Part shown: positions 1 through 5,861 of the stretch, piece by piece
Numbering within the stretch: position 1 is the stretch's first letter
Layout of the letters: each line of letters starts with the position of its first letter
Assembly (NCBI RefSeq): GCF_014643535.1
Contig: NZ_BMJQ01000002.1
Coordinates: forward strand, 310,001-374,000
Length of the DNA stretch: 64,000 bases
Reading direction: 5' to 3'
Source: Aliidongia dinghuensis
GTDB taxonomy: Bacteria > Pseudomonadota > Alphaproteobacteria > ATCC43930 > CGMCC-115725
The notes under the pieces: generated by a model
Told to the model about the DNA's origin: nothing
The model's database searches: none
What the model saw: the letters and a program-made list of their open reading frames with translations, nothing else
Made by a program: the position numbers and the translations under genes

Positions 1-1
1 C

Positions 2-304
2 CTGTCTGAGGCCGAGGGGGCGGTCGTGCCAGCCCGCAGCCTGGTCGCGGCCCAACTGGGCGAACGCGTGCCCGACGGCTCGCGCGTCGGCGTGCTCGCC
101 GGTGCCGCACGCAATGCGCCGTCGGTCGGCCGGATCGTCTGCTCCTGCTTCGCCGTCGGCATCGACACGCTGCGCCGGGCGATCGCGGCCGACGGTCTCG
201 CCTCGGTCGCCGAGATCGGTGCCGCCCTCAAGGCCGGGACTAATTGCGGCTCGTGCATCCCCGAACTGAAAGGCCTGCTGGAGGCGACCGAAGCCGTCGC
301 CTGA
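2..304 (+). CDS. C-terminus of a molybdopterin nitrate reductase-like protein, BFD [2Fe-2S] domain (partial)
   Basis: Only the last 100 residues are in the window; the frame is open to the left edge and stops at TGA 302-304. It contains a BFD-like [2Fe-2S] domain: a CxC pair (IVCSCFAVG) followed about 35 residues later by CGSC (GTNCGSCIPEL). In this family the four cysteines hold a [2Fe-2S] cluster. A C-terminal BFD domain is typical of assimilatory nitrate reductase large subunits (NasA) and also occurs in nitrite reductase NirB and bacterioferritin-associated ferredoxins. The short link and the stop soon after the CGSC motif fit NasA best, but the catalytic part lies outside the window, so the exact enzyme is inferred. 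Confidence 0.7.
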   Translation: MSEAEGAVVPARSLVAAQLGERVPDGSRVGVLAGAARNAPSVGRIVCSCFAVGIDTLRRAIAADGLASVAEIGAALKAGTNCGSCIPELKGLLEATEAVA

Positions 305-372
305 AGCGGTTCTTGCGATCCCGGCGGGCGGCCCGGTAGGATTGTTCCGGTGCTGAACGATCAGGACGATCC

Positions 373-912
373 ATGACGGAAGCGGTGCGCAAGGCGGCGA
401 AGGCGGCGGCAACGCCCACGGTAACGTCCAGGGCGGAGTCCTTGGCCGCGGCGGAGCTATTCCAGCTGACCCCAGCGGACGTCGATCTCGACATCCTGCC
501 CGAACTGCTTGGCTATCAGCTGCGCCGGGCCCAGGTGCGCGTGTTCAACTCGTTCCTGAAGCGGCTCGAAGAGCTCGACGTGTCGCCGGGCGAGTTCGGC
601 CTCCTGGTGCTGATCGGCGCCAATCCCGGGCTGAACCAGAACGCGCTCGCCAAGGCGATCGGCAGCAACCGCTCGCTGCTGGTGCCGATGCTCGACAAGC
701 TCGAGGCGCGCGGCCTGGTCGTGCGCGAGAAATCGGCGGCCGACCGGCGCTCGCACGCGGTCGTGCCGAGCCGGGCCGGCCAGGTGCTGATCGCGCGGCT
801 GAAGGGCGTGGTGCGCGACCATGAACGGCAGGTGACGACCCCGCTCAGCGAGGAGGAACGGCAGACGCTGCTGCGCCTCCTGTGCCGGCTGAACGGGCAA
901 GAGGCGGAATAG
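373..912 (+). CDS. MarR-family transcriptional regulator
   Basis: A 179-residue protein of MarR size with an N-terminal extension of about 45 residues. The winged helix is visible in the middle: a helix-turn-helix (GLNQNALAKAIGSNRSLLVP) followed by the recognition helix region MLDKLEARGLVVREKSAADRR and the conserved wing DRRSH. MarR proteins bind DNA as dimers and usually respond to small phenolic ligands. The ATG at 373 has an AGGA ribosome site six bases upstream. It lies 12 bases before a LigB-type ring-cleavage dioxygenase on the same strand, so it probably controls that gene and senses an aromatic compound; this role is inferred from position. Confidence 0.88.
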   Translation: MTEAVRKAAKAAATPTVTSRAESLAAAELFQLTPADVDLDILPELLGYQLRRAQVRVFNSFLKRLEELDVSPGEFGLLVLIGANPGLNQNALAKAIGSNRSLLVPMLDKLEARGLVVREKSAADRRSHAVVPSRAGQVLIARLKGVVRDHERQVTTPLSEEERQTLLRLLCRLNGQEAE

Positions 913-924
913 GGCGCGCGCCCC

Positions 925-1761
925 ATGGCTCGCCCCGTGGCCCGCTCCCTGGAGGGTCGCCTGCTCGCGAGCGTGGTGACGCCCCACAGTCCGAAGCTGG
1001 TCGATCCGGCCGATGTGCCGCTCTATGCCCGCGGCATCCGCGCCGGGGCAGAGGCGCTCGGCGCCGCGGTGCGCGCGCTCGGGCCCGATCTGCTGGTCGT
1101 CGAGAGTTCCCATTGGGCGTCGCCGTTCCTGTGGTTCGTCGGCGCCGATCCGCAGCATCGCGGCGTCTGCCGCGATCCCGATGCAAGCCGGACCCTCGAC
1201 CTGCCCTATGACCGGCCAGGCGATCCACCCTTCGCGGCGGCACTCGTCGACGGTTTGCGGGGTGCCGGCATGCCCGTGTCGTCGACGACCGATCTCGCCT
1301 GGGACTATGGCAGTGCCGTGCCGCTGCACCTCATCGACCCCGAGAACCGGCTGCCGGCCGTGCTCGTCAGCACCTGCCTCCTGGGCTCGCTCGACGACGG
1401 GCTCCGGCTCGGCCGCCTCGTCCGGCAGACGGCCGAGACGCTCGGCCGGCGCGCCGTGTTCGTCGCCAGCACCGCCTTCGCCGCCCGCATGGTGCGCGGG
1501 CCGCGCGCCTGGTCACCCGAGGCGGCGCTCGCCGTCGATCAGGAGTTCTTGAGGCTCGTGCTCAACGGCGACATCGCGGCCGCCAAGGCGGCGCTGCCGG
1601 CCTATGCCGAGGCCTCCGGCGTCGAGATGGGCGGCCGCCCGCTCGCCGCCTTCCTGGGTGCGCTCGACGAGACGGCGGAGCGCTATCGTGGCGAGCGGTT
1701 CGGCGAATACGGCGCCATTGCCGGCAGCGGGCACGTCTCGATCGCGGTGCTGCCGCAATAG
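925..1761 (+). CDS. class III extradiol ring-cleavage dioxygenase (LigB-like)
   Basis: A 278-residue protein with the LigB fold signature. An early TPHSP motif carries the first candidate Fe(II) ligand (His21), and SSHW (His63) the second. Later STAFAAR replaces the usual glycine-rich segment. LigB enzymes cleave catechols or protocatechuate next to a hydroxyl using non-haem iron; related MEMO-like and HpaD-like proteins share the fold. It directly follows a MarR gene and forms a two-gene unit with it. The substrate cannot be read from the sequence. The nearby pca genes open the ring by the intradiol route, so this enzyme probably serves a different aromatic compound. The start lacks a strong ribosome site, so coupling to the MarR gene is likely. 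Confidence 0.8.
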   Translation: MARPVARSLEGRLLASVVTPHSPKLVDPADVPLYARGIRAGAEALGAAVRALGPDLLVVESSHWASPFLWFVGADPQHRGVCRDPDASRTLDLPYDRPGDPPFAAALVDGLRGAGMPVSSTTDLAWDYGSAVPLHLIDPENRLPAVLVSTCLLGSLDDGLRLGRLVRQTAETLGRRAVFVASTAFAARMVRGPRAWSPEAALAVDQEFLRLVLNGDIAAAKAALPAYAEASGVEMGGRPLAAFLGALDETAERYRGERFGEYGAIAGSGHVSIAVLPQ

Positions 1762-1768
1762 CTGCTGC

Positions 1769-2422
1769 CTAGTCGATCGATGGATTGCTGCACAGCATGA
1801 GCGGGATCCGCGACTCGCATTCCTCGCAGGAATGGGCGGCGTAGATGAACTCCCCCGACTCGCCGCGCCACCGGTTGATGCGCGATTTGGCCTCTTTCTC
1901 CCGGCCGCTCGGCAGGGTGACGGTTTCCACGACCGGCACGGCCTCTTCGTAGAGCGTGATCGACTTGTAGCGGTATTTGACGCGCGCCGCTCTCCTCAGT
2001 TCACCGAGCTTGATCAGCAGCTTGATCGCGGCGCAGGCCCGGTTCACCACCTGCGGCTGCCGGGCGACCAGGTCGGCCGGCAGGCTAAAGGTCTCGCCGT
2101 AGATGTCGGTCCAGCCCGCGCTCGTTTTTGGGACCTTGACGTTGGCCGCCTGCCAGCCGGAAACCGTGCCCGGCATGTCACCGCCACCGCTGACGGCGAT
2201 CAGCTTGATCTCGAGGCCCGTGTCCGTCCGGGCGATTGCGGCACCGACCATGTGGTCGGCCGCTCCGCGTGCCGCCTTGGTCGAGGCCAGGATGGCCTTG
2301 ACGCCCGCTACCGTCCCGTCCGTGATGTCGCAGCTCGCGATCTCGTGCGTATCGGAGCCCTTGCCGCAGCGCGGGCATTTGCCGTCGCCGGAACCCTTTT
2401 TGCCGTAGCCTAGATCCTTCAT
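1769..2422 (-). CDS. hypothetical zinc-ribbon-containing protein
   Basis: A 217-residue protein that I do not recognise. The ATG at 2422 is chosen over upstream in-frame starts because GAGGAA lies just ahead of it and because the protein-like sequence begins there. Near the N-terminus is CPRCG, a half zinc ribbon, soon followed by THEIASC. Near the C-terminus is a second cysteine/histidine cluster (AHSCEECES, then LMLC). The middle is soluble, with no signal peptide or membrane segment. The paired Cys/His clusters at both ends suggest a structural or catalytic zinc site; a deaminase-like fold is possible but I cannot show it. It converges with the LigB gene (7 bases between stop codons) and lies alone. 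Confidence 0.6.
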   Translation of the reverse strand: MKDLGYGKKGSGDGKCPRCGKGSDTHEIASCDITDGTVAGVKAILASTKAARGAADHMVGAAIARTDTGLEIKLIAVSGGGDMPGTVSGWQAANVKVPKTSAGWTDIYGETFSLPADLVARQPQVVNRACAAIKLLIKLGELRRAARVKYRYKSITLYEEAVPVVETVTLPSGREKEAKSRINRWRGESGEFIYAAHSCEECESRIPLMLCSNPSID

Positions 2423-2594
2423 GCTCGTTCCTCGATGCCGACGGCCGGAGGCAATGCGGACGCGGCTTTTCAAGGAAGGCCGTGGCGGATAGGCGCGTCC
2501 GGGGAACCTGGGACTGTCGAGGGCGAGGATTACGCGGCGGTTTCCGTTCCCGCCGAAGCGGCTACAGCGGTAATGCGTTTGAGGCGGGCGAGGG

Positions 2595-3953
2595 TCAGGC
2601 TGGAAATGCCTGCGCGGCGGCGACCACGCGGTCGATGACGACGCCGCTCTCGCCCAGATAGCCCGCGGGGTCGAGCAGCCGGTCGAGCGCCGCCGCGTCG
2701 AACCGGCTCGCGACCTCGGCCGTCTCGCCCAGGATCTCGCGCAATGGCCGGTGCTCGGCCAACGCCTGCTGGCAGGCGGCCTGCACCAGGTGATGGGCGG
2801 CATCGCGGCCAAGCCGCTCGGCGAGCGCCATCATGACCCGCTCGGCCATGACGAGGCCGTTGGTGATGGCGAGGTTGGCGCGCATGCGCTCGGGATCCGG
2901 CTTCATGCCTTCCGCGACGCGGACCGCCTGGGCAAGCGCGCCCGCCGTGAGTGCCAGCGCCTGGGGCAGGGCAAGCGCCTCCGCCTGCCACGGGCCGACG
3001 GCGCGCTCCAGCTGGTGATGCTGGGCGGCCAAGAGCAGCGGCACTTGCGCTTCCGCGGCCATCGCTGCGGCGACGATATGCGTGCTGATGATGGGATTGC
3101 GCTTTTGCGGCATGGTGCTGGAGCCGCCGCGGCCGGTCTCGGTCGTCTCGACCAGCTCGCCCAGCTCCGTCTGGGCCAGGAGCGTCACGTCGCCGGCGAA
3201 TTTCGCGAGGCTGCCGGCGACGAGGCCGAGCCAGGCGCCGAGTTCCGCGATCGTGTCGCGCGCGCTGTGCCAAGGGGCGATGGGGGCGGCGAGGCTTAGA
3301 TCCGCCGCAAGCCGCTCGGTCACGGCGCGGCCCTGCGGCCCAAGCGAGGCGAGCGTGCCGACGGCGCCGGCGAACTGGACCTGCAGCAGGCGCGGCCTCA
3401 GCTGATGGAGCCGTTCGACATGGCGCAGGAACGGCATGAGCCAGACCGCTGCCTTGTAGCCGAAGCTGACCGGCAGCGCTTGCTGCAGGAAGCTGCGCCC
3501 GGCCATGACGGTCAGGCGATGGGCGTCGGCCTGCCGGGCGAGCGCCCGGACGAGCGCCGCCAGGTCGCGCTCGAGGATGTCGAGTGCCGCGCGAAGCTGC
3601 AGCACCAGCGCCGTGTCGGTGATGTCTTGGGTCGTCGCCCCCCAATGGACCCAGCGCCCGGCCTCGGGGCCGGCCGCCTTGGTCAGCGCCTTGACGAGTG
3701 CCATGACCGGCTGGCCCGCCTTCTCGGTCTCGACGCGGAATGCTGCGAGATCGAGCCGATCGGGGTCGGCTGCCGCGGCGATGGCCTCGGCGGCGTCGGC
3801 CGGGATGACGCCGACGGCCGCTTCCGCGCGGGCGAGTGCGACCTCGACCGTCAGCATGAACCCGAGGCGCCGGCGGTCCGCGAACAGGTCGCGGATCTCG
3901 TCGGTGCCGTAGAGCCCGCCGAACAGCAGTGAATCGGCGGGGTTCAACGTCAT
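2595..3953 (-). CDS. pcaB: 3-carboxy-cis,cis-muconate cycloisomerase
   Basis: A 452-residue member of the fumarase/aspartase superfamily. The signature loop GSSTMPQKRNP lies at residues 277-287, and the conserved HWGATTQDITDT block at about 103-114. PcaB lactonises beta-carboxy-cis,cis-muconate to gamma-carboxymuconolactone, the step after protocatechuate ring opening. The ATG at 3953 (MTLNPAD) is used; longer in-frame starts run into pcaG. It is the last gene of the minus-strand order pcaC-pcaH-pcaG-pcaB, seven bases after pcaG, so it is surely co-transcribed. Length and motifs are normal for the family. The context makes the PcaB call strong over adenylosuccinate lyase or other relatives. 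Confidence 0.93.
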   Translation of the reverse strand: MTLNPADSLLFGGLYGTDEIRDLFADRRRLGFMLTVEVALARAEAAVGVIPADAAEAIAAAADPDRLDLAAFRVETEKAGQPVMALVKALTKAAGPEAGRWVHWGATTQDITDTALVLQLRAALDILERDLAALVRALARQADAHRLTVMAGRSFLQQALPVSFGYKAAVWLMPFLRHVERLHQLRPRLLQVQFAGAVGTLASLGPQGRAVTERLAADLSLAAPIAPWHSARDTIAELGAWLGLVAGSLAKFAGDVTLLAQTELGELVETTETGRGGSSTMPQKRNPIISTHIVAAAMAAEAQVPLLLAAQHHQLERAVGPWQAEALALPQALALTAGALAQAVRVAEGMKPDPERMRANLAITNGLVMAERVMMALAERLGRDAAHHLVQAACQQALAEHRPLREILGETAEVASRFDAAALDRLLDPAGYLGESGVVIDRVVAAAQAFPA

Positions 3954-3960
3954 GGCCGCC

Positions 3961-4533
3961 TCAGATCTCGAAGAACACGGTTTCGCCCTCGCCCTGCAGG
4001 ACGATGTCGAAACGGTAGGTCTTGACCGGGGCGCCCGCAACCGGCGTCGCGATCAGGGTCTGCCGCCGGGCGGCGTCCGGCACCAGTGCCAGCACCGCGT
4101 CGCTGTCGTTGAGCGGCTCATCGGCGAAATAGAGCCGGGTCGAGAGATGGTTCAAGAGGCCGCGGGCGAAGATCGTGACGGCAATGTGCGGCGCCTGCAG
4201 GCTGTTGCCGCGGCCGGGCACGGCACCAGGCTTGACCGTCTCGAACCGGTAGATGCCGTTGGCGTCCGTTCGGGCGCGGCCGAAGCCGTGGAACGCCGGA
4301 TCGCGCGGCTTGTCCTGGGTGTCGGCCGGGTGGTCGTAGCGGCCGGCGGCGTTCGCCTGCCAGATCTCGATCATGGCGTCGGTCACGAGCGCGCCGTCGC
4401 CGTCGGTCACCTTGCCTTCGACGATGATGCGCTCGCCCTGGCTCGCCGGCCGGGTCACGGTCGATTGGCCGTCGCGCAGGAGCGCATGATGGAAGAACGG
4501 GCCGATCGTCTGGGAGCTGGTCAGTCCGGACAT
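3961..4533 (-). CDS. pcaG: protocatechuate 3,4-dioxygenase, alpha subunit
   Basis: A 190-residue intradiol dioxygenase subunit starting MSGLTSSQTIGPFFH, the typical opening of PcaG. It shares with the beta subunit the pattern of EIWQANAAGRY and GxYRFETVKPG. The region that in PcaH carries the iron histidines reads APHIAVTIF here, so only one of the two His ligands is present, as expected for the non-catalytic alpha chain. With PcaH it forms the (alpha-beta-Fe) oligomer that cleaves protocatechuate between its hydroxyls. Its ATG is one base from the pcaH stop, so translation is coupled. Confidence 0.95.
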   Translation of the reverse strand: MSGLTSSQTIGPFFHHALLRDGQSTVTRPASQGERIIVEGKVTDGDGALVTDAMIEIWQANAAGRYDHPADTQDKPRDPAFHGFGRARTDANGIYRFETVKPGAVPGRGNSLQAPHIAVTIFARGLLNHLSTRLYFADEPLNDSDAVLALVPDAARRQTLIATPVAGAPVKTYRFDIVLQGEGETVFFEI

Positions 4534-4534
4534 G

Positions 4535-5239
4535 TCAATTCTCCATCGGGGTCGCGTGCCGGCCGCGCAGCACGATGTCGAAGCGGTAGCCCAGCGCATA
4601 TTCCGGCTGGGTCACCTCGATGTCGAAATGCGAGACGAGCCGCTGGCGTGCTGCCGCGTCCGGGATGCTGTTGTAGATCGGGTCGAGCGCCAGGAGCGGG
4701 TCGCCCGGGAAATACATCTGGGTGATGAGTCGGGTCGCCATGCCGGGGCCGAACAGGCTGAAATGGATGTGGTTCGGCCGCCAGGCATTGTGGTGGTTCT
4801 TCCACGGATAGGCGCCGGGCTTGATCGACTGGAAGCGATAGGTGCCGTCGGCGTCGGTCGTGACGCGACCGCTGCCGAGGAAATGCGGGTCGAGCGGTGC
4901 CGCGTGCTGGTCGACCGGATGATGGTAGCGACCGGCGGCGTTGGCCTGCCAGATCTCGAGCACCGTGTGCGGCACCGGACGGCCGTAGTCGTCAAGCACG
5001 CGGCCGGTCACGATGATCCGCTCGCCGACCGCCTCGCCGCCATTGTACTTCGTGAAGTCGGCGACGGTCGGGCCCAGCACGTCGGCGCCGGGCTGCGGCC
5101 CGGTCACCTCGGTCAGCGTATGGGGCAGACGGACCAGCGGCTGCGCCGGCGAGCGCAGGATGGTCGATTTATATTCGGGCGAGGCGTAGGCCGGGTGTGT
5201 CCCCGCCGGCACCGGGTTGAAACTGTCGGGCGTGCTCAT
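4535..5239 (-). CDS. pcaH: protocatechuate 3,4-dioxygenase, beta subunit
   Basis: A 234-residue catalytic subunit. The four non-haem Fe(III) ligands can be placed: Tyr105 (AGRYHHP), Tyr144 (PGAYPWKN), and His157 and His159 (RPNHIHFS). The N-terminal stretch with YKSTILRSP is the usual PcaH opening. It oxidises protocatechuate with O2 to beta-carboxy-cis,cis-muconate in the cytoplasm. It overlaps the upstream pcaC by four bases (ATGA) and leads into pcaG with a one-base gap, which fits stoichiometric production of the two subunits. Confidence 0.96.
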   Translation of the reverse strand: MSTPDSFNPVPAGTHPAYASPEYKSTILRSPAQPLVRLPHTLTEVTGPQPGADVLGPTVADFTKYNGGEAVGERIIVTGRVLDDYGRPVPHTVLEIWQANAAGRYHHPVDQHAAPLDPHFLGSGRVTTDADGTYRFQSIKPGAYPWKNHHNAWRPNHIHFSLFGPGMATRLITQMYFPGDPLLALDPIYNSIPDAAARQRLVSHFDIEVTQPEYALGYRFDIVLRGRHATPMEN

Positions 5240-5619
5240 GGCTGCTGCTCCATTTCGGCGAAGACCGTCTTGGCGATGCGGAAGGCGCTGTTGGCCATCG
5301 GAACGCCGGCATAGACCGCGACATGCATCAGGGCCTCCTTGACCTCGTCGGCCGTGACCCCGGTCTGGCGCGTAGCACGGAGGTGCATGGCGAATTCCTC
5401 CTCGTGCCCCAAGGCCGCCATCAGCGTGATGGTGATGAGATGCTTTACCCGGCGGTCGAGGCCCGGCCGGTCCCAGATGGCGCCCCAGGCGTGGCGCGTG
5501 ATGTGTTCCTGGAAATCGCGATCGAAGTCCGTGATCTTCTGGGTCGCGCGATCGACGTGAGCGTCGCCCAGGACCGCGCGCCGGACCTTCATGCCGCGCG
5601 CGTAGAGTTCGTCATCCAT
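5236..5619 (-). CDS. pcaC: 4-carboxymuconolactone decarboxylase
   Basis: A 127-residue protein of the carboxymuconolactone decarboxylase (CMD) family. The core LITITLMAALGHEEEFAMHL and the following ADEVKEALMHVAVYAGVP are the classic PcaC helices; the CxxC of the AhpD branch is absent, which separates it from peroxidase-type relatives. It converts gamma-carboxymuconolactone to beta-ketoadipate enol-lactone. It is the first gene of the minus-strand pca operon, so the promoter should lie upstream of 5619. PcaD, the next enzyme, is not here but at 11520 on the other strand. Confidence 0.94.
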   Translation of the reverse strand: MDDELYARGMKVRRAVLGDAHVDRATQKITDFDRDFQEHITRHAWGAIWDRPGLDRRVKHLITITLMAALGHEEEFAMHLRATRQTGVTADEVKEALMHVAVYAGVPMANSAFRIAKTVFAEMEQQP

Positions 5620-5660
5620 CGCGGCCGTTCCTCTCCCTTGGGGCTGCCCGGCCGATCGGC

Positions 5661-5712
5661 CCGGACAATCTGGCTGTCCGGCATTTCAGTTTAAGACCAT
5701 AACTATTGTCAA
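5661..5712 (-). promoter_or_regulatory. candidate control region of the pcaCHGB operon
   Basis: The 170 bases between pcaC (minus) and the plus-strand signalling operon hold two visible signals. One is an inverted repeat, CCGGACA at 5661-5667 and TGTCCGG at 5675-5681, about 40 bases from the pcaC start. The other is the 14-mer ATAACTATTGTCAA at 5699-5712, which reads TTGACAATAG on the minus strand and so includes a perfect -35 hexamer. The same 14-mer with one change lies just upstream of oxyR (33678-33691). Either could be a LysR-type site or a promoter part. No PcaQ or PcaR gene is in the window, so the regulator is unknown. Confidence 0.4.
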
Positions 5713-5789
5713 CAGCGAAGCGTCGTCTCTCTGATGCAATGCTCGCTAATCCGGTATCATGTCCGCGGGTCCCTCGATGAGGGCAGCAC

Positions 5790-5861
5790 ATGCAATTCGG
5801 TCAACTGAACCGGCGTCAGTTCCTGCCGCTGCTCGCGATCGCCGATGAGGCGATCGAATGA
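5790..5861 (+). CDS. 23-residue leader peptide or relic of an ABC substrate-binding protein N-terminus
   Basis: A short frame, ATG 5790 to TGA 5861, with GAGGG just upstream. Its first residues, MQFGQLNRRQFLPLL, match the twin-arginine-type N-terminus (KRREFITLLGG style) shared by many ABC_sub_bind proteins, such as the gene at 10308 here. The homology stops after about 17 residues and the frame ends in ATGA, overlapping the start of the histidine kinase gene by four bases. It may be a deletion relic that kept its ribosome site, now serving to couple translation of the kinase. Too short for certainty; the similarity is seen by eye. Confidence 0.45.
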   Translation: MQFGQLNRRQFLPLLAIADEAIE

